Made by a program: the position numbers and the translations under genes. From DASYTH01 sp035762905 (GTDB taxonomy: Bacteria; Actinomycetota; Actinomycetes; Mycobacteriales; Pseudonocardiaceae), in the NCBI RefSeq assembly GCF_035762905.1, contig NZ_DASUCC010000146.1:1-64000 (forward strand): a stretch of DNA of 64,000 bases. The letters are read 5' to 3'. The notes below the pieces were generated by a model, which worked only from the letters and a program-made list of their open reading frames with translations, made no database searches and was not told where the DNA came from. Within the stretch, counting starts at the first letter, position 1. The number at the start of each line of letters is the position of its first letter. Of this stretch, positions 1-8,253 are shown piece by piece.

Positions 1-37
1 CAGCGTTCGTCCTGAGCCAGGATCAAACTCTCCAAAA
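1..37 (-). rRNA. rrs: 16S rRNA, 5' end only (gene continues left of window)
   Basis: On the minus strand the first bases read as the universal 16S 5' end: the 27F site AGAGTTTGATCCTGGCTCAG followed by gacgaacgctg. Only about the first 35 nucleotides of the gene lie in the window. The mature 5' end is placed roughly at the T-rich run before GGAGAGTTTG, and its exact base is not certain. Confidence 0.97.
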
Positions 38-106
38 AAACCTAGCCCAACTCAAAAAGAACCAACAAAGGTTCACAAAACATAAAGCTCTACTGGCTTA
101 AATCGG

Positions 107-130
107 CACACTGTTGAGTTCTCAAACAAC
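107..130 (-). promoter_or_regulatory. rrn leader motif (actinobacterial antitermination/processing box)
   Basis: The minus strand reads GTTTGAGAACTCAACAGTGTG, a motif found in the leader upstream of 16S in many actinomycetes. It is linked to rRNA antitermination and processing. It lies about 70 bases upstream of the 16S gene. The rest of 38-390 holds no gene I can support; it is the rrn leader and promoter region between tyrS and 16S. Confidence 0.6.
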
Positions 131-316
131 ACACGCGCACCTACCGCAACGCACATGGCGCGCCGCAGGGGCTGAGTACTGCGTTTGCTTTGTCCGGCCC
201 GAATCCCTCCGAGCCAACGGTCGCCCACTCTACCACTCGCTGTGGGAGCTTGGTTCGCGACCCCCTTGCCGGCACCCGTTCTCGAAGTCCGAGCCCGTTC
301 CGTTCCGGCGTCAACG

Positions 317-346
317 AAGTTACACCGCGGCCGTCGCGATGGTCAA
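317..346 (-). promoter_or_regulatory. putative rrn promoter (-35 TTGACC, -10 TAACTT)
   Basis: On the minus strand TTGACC (341-346) is followed by an 18-bp spacer and TAACTT (317-322), a good sigma-70/HrdB-type match. It lies 280 bases upstream of the 16S gene and 45 bases past the tyrS stop, where an rrn promoter is expected. Further rrn promoters may lie between it and the 16S gene. Confidence 0.55.
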
Positions 347-390
347 ATCGATATACATCCGACGGAAACCCGCTGGTCACAGCGTTGTCA

Positions 391-1665
391 TCAGCGGACC
401 AGGTGCACCCCGGCGATGTTGCGCTTGCCCCGGCGCAGCACCAACCACTTGCCGTGCAACAGGTCGTCCGGTCCCGGCCGCCAGTCCTCCGCGGCGACCT
501 TGACGTTGTTCACATACGCCCCGCCCTCGTTGACCGTCCGGCGCGCCGCCCCGCGACCGGGCGCGAGGCCGGTGGTCACCAGAAGATCCACGATGGTCGG
601 CGACTCGGTCAGCGGGGCGGTCCCGGTCGGGACCTCCGCCATCGCCGCGTCGAGCGTGGCGGCGTCCAGGTCGCGCAGCTCCCCCCGGCCGAACAGGGCC
701 TGGCTCGCCGCGACCACCTGGTGCGTCTCCCGCTCGCCGTGCACCAACGTGGTGAACTCCTCGGCCAGCCGGCGCTGAGCCTGCCGCAGCTGAGGAGTCT
801 GCTCGGTGCAACGCTCGAGCTCGGCCATCTCTTCCCGGCCGATGAACGTGAACATCCGCAGGTAGCGCAGGGCGTCCTGGTCGCCGACGTTGACGAAGTA
901 CTGGTACCACGCGTACGGCGAGGTCATCGCCGGGTCCAGCCAGACGTTCCCGCCGCCGGTGGACTTGCCGAACTTGCGGCCCTCCGAGTCGGTGACCAGC
1001 GGCAGCGTCAGCGCGTGCACCGCCGCGCCGTCCACCCGGCGGACCAGATCGACCCCGGAGATGATGTTGCCCCACTGGTCGGCACCGCCGATCTGCAGCC
1101 GGCAGCCGTGCCGCCGGTGCAGCTGCAGGTAGTCGTTGGCCTGCAGGAGCATGTAGCTGAACTCGGTGTAGGAGATGCCGTCGGTCTCCAGCCTGCGCTT
1201 GATGGTGTCCCTGGCCAGCATCACGTTGACCGAGAAGTGCTTGCCGACCTCGCGCAGGAACGTGGTCACCGGGAGATCGGCGGTCCAGACCAGGTTGTTC
1301 GCCACCAGCGCGCCGGTCGGTGAGTCGTCGAAGTCGACGAACCGCTCCAGTTGCCCGCGGATCCGCTCGGTCCACTCGGCCACCGTGTCCAGGGACTGCA
1401 TGGTGCGCTCCCCGACGTCCCGCGGGTCGCCGACCATGCCGGTGGCGCCGCCGGCCAGCACGATCGGACGGTGCCCGGCGCGCTGGAACCGGCGCAGGCC
1501 GAGGAGCGGGACCATGTGGCCGGCGTGCAGGCTGGGACCGGTCGGGTCGAAACCCGCGTAGAGCGTGACCGGTCCGGCGTTCAGGTCGCGGCCAAGCGCG
1601 TCCTGGTCGGTGGACTGCGCGATCAGCCCGCGCCAGGCCAGCTCGTCGAGAATGTGTTCACCCAC
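391..1665 (-). CDS. tyrS: tyrosyl-tRNA synthetase
   Basis: Class I aminoacyl-tRNA synthetase that charges tRNA-Tyr in the cytoplasm. With the GTG start at 1665 the protein has 424 residues, the normal TyrS length. The HIGH-type motif is HAGH at about residues 47-50, and the KMSKS-type loop is KFGKS in the GRKFGKSTGG segment. A C-terminal S4-like RNA-binding domain begins around the RGAARRTVNEGG stretch. A longer reading frame runs up to 1740, but its extra residues are not TyrS-like and would overlap the upstream gene. The start lies 28 bases after the RidA-family stop, so the two are probably co-transcribed. The rrn promoter follows downstream. Confidence 0.97.
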   Translation of the reverse strand: MGEHILDELAWRGLIAQSTDQDALGRDLNAGPVTLYAGFDPTGPSLHAGHMVPLLGLRRFQRAGHRPIVLAGGATGMVGDPRDVGERTMQSLDTVAEWTERIRGQLERFVDFDDSPTGALVANNLVWTADLPVTTFLREVGKHFSVNVMLARDTIKRRLETDGISYTEFSYMLLQANDYLQLHRRHGCRLQIGGADQWGNIISGVDLVRRVDGAAVHALTLPLVTDSEGRKFGKSTGGGNVWLDPAMTSPYAWYQYFVNVGDQDALRYLRMFTFIGREEMAELERCTEQTPQLRQAQRRLAEEFTTLVHGERETHQVVAASQALFGRGELRDLDAATLDAAMAEVPTGTAPLTESPTIVDLLVTTGLAPGRGAARRTVNEGGAYVNNVKVAAEDWRPGPDDLLHGKWLVLRRGKRNIAGVHLVR

Positions 1666-1693
1666 GGCTAGGTATCTTCCTGTACGCACCCGG

Positions 1694-2062
1694 TCAGTCG
1701 GCCGCAAGGCCCTCGATCTCGAGGAGCCAGGCCTCGTCATAGATGCCGGTGATGATGACCGTCAGCGCCGGGCAGTGATCGCCGAGCACCTCGCGCCGGA
1801 TCTCGGCGTTCTCCTCGCGGAAGCGGCGATCGGACAGGAAGATCGTGACCTTGACCAGGTCGCGGACCGTCATGCCGGCCTCGGCGAGCACGCCCGCCAC
1901 GTTGCGCCAGGCCAGCCGGCACTGCCCGGCGAAGTCCGCCGGGATGCCGTCCTCGGGGGTCTCGGGCACCTGGCCGCTGACGAACAGCAGCCGCCGCGCG
2001 CCGGTCACCAGGGTGCCCTGCGCGTAGGCGCGGGGCTGGGGGAAGATCGACTCGAGCCGCAC
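1694..2062 (-). CDS. RidA/YjgF family protein
   Basis: A 122-residue protein of the RidA (YjgF/YER057c/UK114) family, whose members hydrolyse reactive enamine/imine intermediates from amino-acid metabolism. Family features are the early AYAQG segment, the LFVSGQVP strand, and the motif TIFLSDRRF before the C-terminal glutamate-containing IEG strand. The catalytic arginine of RidA (usually in a C-R-x-Q context) is not obvious, so it may belong to a divergent YjgF subgroup. The GTG start at 2062 was chosen because upstream in-frame residues do not look like the family. It precedes tyrS in the same direction by 28 bases and is divergent from the small gene at 2127. Confidence 0.85.
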   Translation of the reverse strand: MRLESIFPQPRAYAQGTLVTGARRLLFVSGQVPETPEDGIPADFAGQCRLAWRNVAGVLAEAGMTVRDLVKVTIFLSDRRFREENAEIRREVLGDHCPALTVIITGIYDEAWLLEIEGLAAD

Positions 2063-2089
2063 TCCGGCACGGTAACGAGCCGGGGACCG

Positions 2090-2118
2090 TTGGCACGACC
2101 GGTTTCCGGGGGTAGCGT
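2090..2118 (+). promoter_or_regulatory. putative leaderless promoter for the 2127 gene
   Basis: TTGGCA (2090-2095), a 17-bp spacer and TAGCGT (2113-2118) form a good actinobacterial sigma-70-type promoter. Only 8 bases separate the -10 box from the GTG at 2127, so the transcript would start at or next to the start codon. No Shine-Dalgarno sequence is visible, which fits a leaderless mRNA. Confidence 0.5.
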
Positions 2119-2126
2119 CGGTCGCG

Positions 2127-2417
2127 GTGACCGAGCCGACCATCGAGGTGCCCGATTTCCGGGGGATGCAGGCGTTGAACGCCTGGCTCACCGGGCACGA
2201 CCGCGGTCTGCTGTTGCAGGGACCCGATCCGGACAGCGCCGAGCCGCTGCTGCACGGCATCGTGATCCGGCAGTTGCCGGAGCCGCGCACCCGGCTGAAC
2301 CGATGGGATCCGGTGACGGTGTGGGTGCGGATACCGCCGGAGGACGGCAGCGGGGTGCGTGAGCCGCGCCGGCCGCTGCCGCCGGTGCGGAGCAACCGGG
2401 CCCACGGCGAGACGTAG
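2127..2417 (+). CDS. small conserved-looking hypothetical protein
   Basis: A 96-residue soluble protein starting MTEPTIEVPDFRGMQALN, with no signal peptide or membrane segment and no catalytic motif I recognise. The N-terminal 75 residues look like a real folded domain (ordered mix of hydrophobic and charged residues, WDPVTVWVRIPP). The last 20 are Pro/Arg-rich. It is the only plus-strand gene in a minus-strand block, with its own well-placed leaderless promoter. It ends one base before the convergent glycosylase stop. Function unknown. I favour a real gene because of the promoter and clean fit between neighbours. Confidence 0.6.
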   Translation: MTEPTIEVPDFRGMQALNAWLTGHDRGLLLQGPDPDSAEPLLHGIVIRQLPEPRTRLNRWDPVTVWVRIPPEDGSGVREPRRPLPPVRSNRAHGET

Positions 2418-2418
2418 C

Positions 2419-3042
2419 TCAGCGCGCGCGTTTGCCGCCGCGGCGGTAGGTGCTGACCGTGGGTGAGCCGGACAGCCAGAAGCGCCAGGGGACGTCCATG
2501 GCGACGGCGACGCCGATCCGGGGGCCGACCCGGATGTCGGTGGGCGAGACCGGGTCGCCGGTGAGCAGGCGCACCGGCGAGTCGGGGTCGGTGAGGTCCA
2601 CGCCGTTGTGCCGGCGGTCCAGGCCGAGCACGCCGGTGAGCCGGGCCGGGCCCTTGGCCAACTCGGTCGTGCTGCGCGCGCTCGGTCGCCTGCGGGTGGC
2701 GACGTCCACACCGGACACCACCTCGCCGGCGCGCAGCAGCACGGCGCCGGGCACGCCGTCGGTGAGCGCCACCACGTTGGCGCAGAAGTGCATGCCGTAG
2801 ACGAAGTAGACGTACAGGTGGCCGGCCGGGCCGAACATCACCTCGTTGCGCGCGGTGCGGCCGCGGTAGCAGTGCGACGCCGGGTCGTCGCCGCCGCGGT
2901 ACGCCTCGACCTCGGTGAGCCGGACCCGCACCACCCCGTCCGGCAGGTCGGACTCCAGCACGCAGCCGATCAGCCGGCGGGCGGCTTCGACCGGATCGAT
3001 GGCCAGTTCCGCGCGCGTGATCGGCCCGGTCACGAAATCCAC
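2419..3042 (-). CDS. DNA-3-methyladenine glycosylase (AAG/MPG family)
   Basis: Base-excision repair enzyme of the alkyladenine DNA glycosylase family, removing alkylated purines such as 3-methyladenine. At 207 residues it has the normal bacterial length. Visible signatures are LTEVEAYRGGDDPASHCYRG (the catalytic Glu lies in the TEVEAY segment), TARNEVMFGPAGHLYVYFVYGMHFC, and the LAKGPARLTGVLGL segment. The GTG start overlaps the end of argH by 13 bases, so it is translationally coupled to the arginine operon as its last gene. Confidence 0.95.
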   Translation of the reverse strand: MDFVTGPITRAELAIDPVEAARRLIGCVLESDLPDGVVRVRLTEVEAYRGGDDPASHCYRGRTARNEVMFGPAGHLYVYFVYGMHFCANVVALTDGVPGAVLLRAGEVVSGVDVATRRRPSARSTTELAKGPARLTGVLGLDRRHNGVDLTDPDSPVRLLTGDPVSPTDIRVGPRIGVAVAMDVPWRFWLSGSPTVSTYRRGGKRAR

Positions 3043-4427
3043 GCACGGTGGTCGGCGAGACGACCGGCCACACGGTGCAACTGCTCGGCCACCCGGTCGG
3101 GGGCCGTACCGCCATAGGCGTCGCGCGAGGCGATCGAACCGGTCACGGTGAGCACACTACGCAACTCGGAGGTCAGGCTGGGATGGATGCCGGCCAACTC
3201 GGCGTCGGTCAACTCGTCCAGTCCCACCTCGCGGGACTCGGCCAGCCGGACGCAGGCGCCGGCCGCCTCGTGCGCCACCCGGAACGGAATCCCTTGCCGC
3301 ACAAGCCATTCCGCGATGTCAGTGGCCAGGGTGAAGCCGGCAGGGGCCAGCTCGGCCAGCCGCGCGGTGTCGAAGGTGAGCGTGCCGACCAGGCCGGCCA
3401 CCGCGGGCAGCAGCAGCTCGAGCTGGTCCACCGAGTCGAACAGCGGCTCCTTGTCCTCCTGCAGATCCCGGTTGTAGGCCAACGGCTGGCCCTTGAGCGT
3501 GGCCAGCAGCCCGGTCAGGTTGCCGATCAGCCGGCCGGACTTGCCCCTGGTCAGCTCGGCCACGTCCGGGTTCTTCTTCTGCGGCATGATCGAGCTGCCG
3601 GTGGCCCAGGCGTCGTCCAGCACCACGTAGCCGAACTCCGCGGTACTCCAGATGATCACCTCCTCGGCGATCCTGGACAGGTCCACCCCGAGCATGGCCA
3701 GGCAGAACGCGATCTCCGCGGCGAAGTCCCGGGACGCGGTGCCGTCGATCGAGTTCTCCGCCGCGGCGTCGAACCCCAGCTCGGTCGCGACCGCCACCGG
3801 GTCCAGACCCAGCGAGGAACCGGCCAACGCGCCCGACCCGTACGGCGAGACCGCCGCCCGCCGGTCCCAGTCGCGCAGCCGGTCCACGTCCCGCAGCAGC
3901 GCCTGCACGTGCGCGAGCAGATGGTGGGCCAGCAGCACCGGTTGGGCGTGCTGCAGGTGGGTGCGGCCGGGCATCGGCGCGTCCGGGTGCGCCTCGGCCT
4001 GCGCCACCAGAGCGCCGGCCACGTCCAGCACTCCGGCGGCCACCCGACGAGCCGCGTTCCGCAACCACATCCGGAACATCGTGGCGATCTGGTCGTTGCG
4101 GGACCGGCCGGCCCGCAGCTTGCCGCCGAGCTCGGTGCCGGCCCGCTCGAGCAGCCCGCGCTCCAGCGCCGAGTGCACGTCCTCGTCCTGCGGCAACGGG
4201 ACGAACGCCCCCGAGCCGACGTCGGCGGCGAGCGCGTCCAGCGCGGCGAGCATCGCGGCCAGCTCGTCGTCGGTGAGCAGCTTGGCCCGGTGCAGCACCC
4301 GGGCATGCGCGCGCGACCCGGCGATGTCGTACGGCGCCAGCTGCCAGTCGAAGTGCGTCGAGCAGGACAGCGCGGCCATGGCGCCGGCCGGGCCGGACTC
4401 GAACCGGCCGCCCCACAGTCCGCTCAT
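3030..4427 (-). CDS. argH: argininosuccinate lyase
   Basis: Last step of arginine synthesis: argininosuccinate to arginine plus fumarate. It is 465 residues, normal for ArgH. It begins MSGLWGGRFESGPAGAMAAL and carries the fumarase/aspartase superfamily signature GSSIMPQKKNPDVAE, which contains the catalytic serine loop. HTHLQHAQP-type substrate contacts appear as GRTHLQHAQPV. Its ATG overlaps the argG stop by four bases (ATGA), so translation is coupled. Longer in-frame upstream sequence is argG read out of frame and was discarded. Confidence 0.97.
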   Translation of the reverse strand: MSGLWGGRFESGPAGAMAALSCSTHFDWQLAPYDIAGSRAHARVLHRAKLLTDDELAAMLAALDALAADVGSGAFVPLPQDEDVHSALERGLLERAGTELGGKLRAGRSRNDQIATMFRMWLRNAARRVAAGVLDVAGALVAQAEAHPDAPMPGRTHLQHAQPVLLAHHLLAHVQALLRDVDRLRDWDRRAAVSPYGSGALAGSSLGLDPVAVATELGFDAAAENSIDGTASRDFAAEIAFCLAMLGVDLSRIAEEVIIWSTAEFGYVVLDDAWATGSSIMPQKKNPDVAELTRGKSGRLIGNLTGLLATLKGQPLAYNRDLQEDKEPLFDSVDQLELLLPAVAGLVGTLTFDTARLAELAPAGFTLATDIAEWLVRQGIPFRVAHEAAGACVRLAESREVGLDELTDAELAGIHPSLTSELRSVLTVTGSIASRDAYGGTAPDRVAEQLHRVAGRLADHRAWIS

Positions 4428-5626
4428 GAGGGGTAATGCTGGTCGCGCTTGGCCGCGATCCGGCTGGGCAGGCCCCACAGCTGCACGAAGCCCTTGGCCA
4501 TGGACTGGTCGAAGGTGTCGCCCTCGTCGTAGGTGGCCAGGTTGAAGTCGTACAGCGACCGCTCGCTGCGCCGGCCGGTCGGAACCGCCCGGCCGCCGTG
4601 CATGGTCATCCGGATGTCCCCGGTGACGTGCTCCTGTGTGCTGGCGACGAACGCGTCCAGGGCGTCCCTGAGCGGGGAGAACCACAGGCCGTCGTAGGCC
4701 AGCTCGGCCCAGCGCTGCTCCACCTGCCGCTTGAACCGGGCCAGGTCCCGCTCGACCGTGACCGACTCGAGCTCCTGGTGCGCGGTGATCAGCGCGATCG
4801 CCCCCGGCGCCTCGTACACCTCCCGGGACTTGATCCCCACCAGGCGGTCCTCGACCATGTCCAGCCGTCCGACGCCGTGCGCGCCGGCCCGCTGGTTGAG
4901 CAGCTGGACGATCTGCAGCATGGTGTACCGCTGGCCGTCCACCGCCACCGGAACGCCAGACTCGAAGCTGATCACGACCTCGTCCGGCTCGCGCGGGGTG
5001 GCCGGGTTCGCGGTGTAGGCGTACACGTCCTCGATCGGCGCGTTCCAGATGTCCTCGAGGAACCCGGTCTCCACCGCGCGGCCCCAGACGTTCTGGTCGA
5101 CCGAATACGGCGACTTCTTCGACTGGTCAATCGGCAGCTGCCGGTCCTCGGCCCAGGCGATCGCCTTCTCCCTGGTCCAGGCATAGTCCCGGACCGGGGC
5201 GAGCACCTTGAGGTCGGGCGCGAGCGCGCCGATGCCGACCTCGAACCGGACCTGGTCGTTGCCCTTTCCGGTGCAGCCGTGCGACACCGTGCCGGCGCCG
5301 TGGTACTTGGCGGCCTCGACCAGGTGCTTGACGATCAGCGGCCGGGACAGCGCCGACACCAGCGGGTAGCGGTCCATGTAGAGCGCGTTGGCCCGCAGCG
5401 CGGGCAGGCAGTACTGGTCGGCGAACTCGTCCCTGGCGTCGGTGACCACCGCCTCGACCGCGCCGCAGTCCAGCGCGCGCTTGCGGATGGTGTCGAGGTC
5501 CTCGCCGCCCTGGCCCACATCCACGGCCACGGCGACCACCTCGGCACCGGTCTCCTCGGCGATCCAGCCGATCGCCACCGAGGTGTCCAGCCCACCCGAG
5601 TAGGCGAGCACGATCCGCTCGGTCAT
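4424..5626 (-). CDS. argG: argininosuccinate synthase
   Basis: Joins citrulline and aspartate using ATP to give argininosuccinate. It is 400 residues, the usual type-1 ArgG length. The N-terminal PP-loop ATP-pyrophosphatase motif AYSGGLDTSVA is at about residues 8-18. Further family blocks are GCTGKGNDQVRFE, the citrulline/aspartate-binding region, and KSPYSVDQNVWGRA. Start and stop overlap argR and argH by four bases each (ATGA). Confidence 0.98.
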   Translation of the reverse strand: MTERIVLAYSGGLDTSVAIGWIAEETGAEVVAVAVDVGQGGEDLDTIRKRALDCGAVEAVVTDARDEFADQYCLPALRANALYMDRYPLVSALSRPLIVKHLVEAAKYHGAGTVSHGCTGKGNDQVRFEVGIGALAPDLKVLAPVRDYAWTREKAIAWAEDRQLPIDQSKKSPYSVDQNVWGRAVETGFLEDIWNAPIEDVYAYTANPATPREPDEVVISFESGVPVAVDGQRYTMLQIVQLLNQRAGAHGVGRLDMVEDRLVGIKSREVYEAPGAIALITAHQELESVTVERDLARFKRQVEQRWAELAYDGLWFSPLRDALDAFVASTQEHVTGDIRMTMHGGRAVPTGRRSERSLYDFNLATYDEGDTFDQSMAKGFVQLWGLPSRIAAKRDQHYPS

Positions 5627-6153
5627 TCGCGATTCTCCCTGTCTTCTGTAACGTCTATTGTGGACAGTCGGGCGGCCATGCCGATGAACCGGTCGGCCAG
5701 TTCCCGACCGGTCAACGGCTCCCTGGCGATCACCAGAAGCGTGTCGTCGCCGGCGATCGTGCCGACCACCTCGTGCAGCGCGGACCGGTCGATCGCGCTG
5801 GCGAGGAACTGCGCCGCGCCCGGCGGGGTGCGCAGCACGGTGAGGTTGGCCGAGCCGTCCGCGGACACCAGCAGCTCGGCCAGCAGCCGGACCAGCCGCG
5901 AGGTGCCACCCTGCACGCCGCGGACCGGGCTGCCGTCCTCCGGAATCACGTAGACCGGGACACCCCCGTCCGCCCCGCGCAGCTTGACCGCGCCGAGCTC
6001 GTCGAGATCCCGGGACAAAGTCGCCTGCGTGACGTCGATCCCTTCCGCGGCAAGGAGCTTGGCCAGCTCGGCCTGGCTGCGGATACCCATCGAGCTGACC
6101 AGCTCGACGATCCGGGCCTGCCTGGCCACCCGGGTGAGTCCCGGACTCGTCAT
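5623..6153 (-). CDS. argR: arginine repressor
   Basis: Arginine-responsive transcriptional regulator of 176 residues. The N-terminal winged-helix DNA-binding domain is at about residues 8-70, with the SQAELAKLLAAEGIDVTQATLSRDLDELG helices. The C-terminal hexamerisation and arginine-binding domain carries the PPGAAQFLASAID and GTIAGDDTLLVIAR segments. It sits inside the operon it should control, between argF and argG, overlapping both by ATGA. Binding is expected at the ARG-box-like sequence before argC. Confidence 0.96.
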   Translation of the reverse strand: MTSPGLTRVARQARIVELVSSMGIRSQAELAKLLAAEGIDVTQATLSRDLDELGAVKLRGADGGVPVYVIPEDGSPVRGVQGGTSRLVRLLAELLVSADGSANLTVLRTPPGAAQFLASAIDRSALHEVVGTIAGDDTLLVIAREPLTGRELADRFIGMAARLSTIDVTEDRENRE

Positions 6154-7070
6154 CCGTGCTCCAGCAACCAGGTCAGCAGCGCCTTCTGGGCGTGCAGCCG
6201 GTTCTCCGCCTCGTCCCACACCGCGCTGGCCGGGCCGTCGAGTACCTCGTCGGTGATCTCGACGCCGCGGTGCGCCGGCAGGCAGTGCAGCACGATCGCG
6301 CCAGGGGCGGCCCTGGCCAGCAGGTCGGCGTTGACCTGGAACGGCCGGAACGGGGTGATCCGGTCCCGGCCGTCGTTCTCCTGGCCCATCGACGTCCACG
6401 CGTCGGTGACCAGGACGTCCGCACCGTCCACGGCGGCGTGCGGATCGGTCAGCAGGGACACGCCACCGCCGGTCGCGGCGGCGCGGTTCTTGGCGTCGAG
6501 CAGGTAATCCTGATGCGGTTGGAACCCGTCCGGGGTGGCCACCCGCACCTGCAGGCCCGCAGTGACCCCGCCGAGCATCAGCGAGTGCGCCATGTTGTTC
6601 GCGCCGTCGCCGAGATAGGTCAGGGTCAACCCGGCCAGCCGGCCGTGCCGCTCGCGCACGGTCTGCAGGTCGGCAAGCACCTGGCACGGGTGGAACTCGT
6701 TGGTCAGCGCGTTGATCACCGGCAGGGCCGACACCGAGGCCATCGCCTGCATCCGGGCCTGGGCATAGGTCCGCCAGACCACCATGTCCACGTACCGGGA
6801 CAGCACCCGGGAGGTGTCCTCGATGGTCTCCTCCCGGCCGAGCTGCATGGTGCGGCCGTCGATGATCACCGGCTGCCCGCCGAGCTGGACGATGCCCACC
6901 TCGAAGGAGAGCCGGGTGCGGGTGGAGTTCTTCTCGAAGATCGCCGCGACACTGCGCCCGGCCAGCGGGCGCCGGCCGAGCGGCTGCTGCTTCATGGCCG
7001 CGGCCAGGTCCAGCACCGCCGCCTGTTCCTCCGGGGCGAGGTCGTCGTCCCTCAGGAAATGCCTGACCAC
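6150..7070 (-). CDS. argF: ornithine carbamoyltransferase
   Basis: Makes citrulline from ornithine and carbamoyl phosphate. It is 306 residues, normal length. The carbamoyl-phosphate motif STRTR lies in FEKNSTRTRLSFEVG, HPCQVLAD is present, and the ornithine-binding loop with the reactive Cys is HCLPAHRG. It begins one base after the argD stop and overlaps argR by four bases. Confidence 0.97.
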   Translation of the reverse strand: MVRHFLRDDDLAPEEQAAVLDLAAAMKQQPLGRRPLAGRSVAAIFEKNSTRTRLSFEVGIVQLGGQPVIIDGRTMQLGREETIEDTSRVLSRYVDMVVWRTYAQARMQAMASVSALPVINALTNEFHPCQVLADLQTVRERHGRLAGLTLTYLGDGANNMAHSLMLGGVTAGLQVRVATPDGFQPHQDYLLDAKNRAAATGGGVSLLTDPHAAVDGADVLVTDAWTSMGQENDGRDRITPFRPFQVNADLLARAAPGAIVLHCLPAHRGVEITDEVLDGPASAVWDEAENRLHAQKALLTWLLEHG

Positions 7071-7071
7071 G

Positions 7072-8253
7072 TCACCTCGTCTCCAGCGCGGCCGGCAGCG
7101 CCTCGAGGAAGCCAGCCACCTGTTCGTGGTCGATGATCAGCGGCGGGGCCAGCCGGATCGTGTCCGGCTGCACGTTGTTCACCAGGTAGCCGGCGGCCTG
7201 CGCGGCCCTGGCCACCCCGGCGGAGACCGGCTCGCGCAGGACGATGCCGAGCAGCAGCCCGGTACCGCGCACGCCGGCCACCAGCGGGTGCCCCAGCTCC
7301 TCGATGCCCGCTGCCAGTTCCTTGCCCATCGCCGCGGCGTGCGCGCACAGGCCGTCGGCGGCGATCGTGCGTAACACGGCGAGCCCCGCGGCACTCGCGA
7401 CCGGGTTGCCGCCGAACGTGGTGCCGTGCTGGCCGGGCCGGAACGCCTCGCCGGCCGCCCCGACGCCGATCACCGCGCCGAGCGGCAGCCCGCCGCCAAG
7501 GCCCTTGGCCAGGGTGATGACGTCCGGGGTGATCCCGGCCTGCTGGAAGGCGAACCACGAGCCCAGCCGGCCGATCCCGGTCTGCACCTCGTCGAGCACC
7601 AGCAGCGCGCCGGCCCGTGCGGTGATCTCCCTGGCCCGGTGCAGGTAGCCGTCCGGCGCCGGCCACACGCCGCCCTCGCCGAGCGTCGGCTCCAGGAACA
7701 CCGCGGCGGTGTGCTCGTCCACGGCGGACTCCAGCGCGCCGGTGTGTCCGAACGGGACGTGCACCACGTCCGGCAGCAGCGGCTGGAACGGCTCCCGTTT
7801 GGCCGGCTGCCCGGTCAGGGTCAGCGCGCCCATGGTCCGCCCGTGGAACGCGCCCTCGCAGGCCACGATCTTGCTGCGTCCGGACAGCCGGGTCAGCTTC
7901 ACCGCGGCCTCCACCGCCTCGGCACCCGAGTTGCAGAAAAGGACCTTGGCCGACCCGGTCAGCCCGGCCACGTCCAGCAGCGTCTCGGCCAACTCGACGG
8001 TGACCGGGTTGATGTACAGGTTGGACGTGTGGCCGAGCCGGGCGATCTGCTCGGTGACCGCGGCGACGACGGCCGGGTGCGCGTGCCCGAGCGCGTTGAC
8101 CGCGATGCCGCCGACCAGGTCCAGGTAGCGGTTTCCGTCGGCGTCCCACACGTAGGCGCCCTCGCCGCGCACCAGGCTCAGCGCGGGCGTGCCGTAGTTG
8201 TCCATCAGCGCCGCCCGCCACCGGTCCTGACCATCCACGTTGGACGCGATCAT
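7072..8253 (-). CDS. argD: acetylornithine aminotransferase
   Basis: PLP-dependent class III aminotransferase that converts N-acetylglutamate semialdehyde to N-acetylornithine. With the ATG at 8253 it is 393 residues. Family blocks include DLVGGIAVNALGHAHP, NSGAEAVEAAVK, FHGRTMGAL, LVLDEVQTGIGRLGS, and the PLP-lysine region ITLAKGLGGGLPLGAVIG. A long upstream in-frame extension is argB read in another frame. The ATG overlaps the argB stop by four bases. Confidence 0.97.
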   Translation of the reverse strand: MIASNVDGQDRWRAALMDNYGTPALSLVRGEGAYVWDADGNRYLDLVGGIAVNALGHAHPAVVAAVTEQIARLGHTSNLYINPVTVELAETLLDVAGLTGSAKVLFCNSGAEAVEAAVKLTRLSGRSKIVACEGAFHGRTMGALTLTGQPAKREPFQPLLPDVVHVPFGHTGALESAVDEHTAAVFLEPTLGEGGVWPAPDGYLHRAREITARAGALLVLDEVQTGIGRLGSWFAFQQAGITPDVITLAKGLGGGLPLGAVIGVGAAGEAFRPGQHGTTFGGNPVASAAGLAVLRTIAADGLCAHAAAMGKELAAGIEELGHPLVAGVRGTGLLLGIVLREPVSAGVARAAQAAGYLVNNVQPDTIRLAPPLIIDHEQVAGFLEALPAALETR

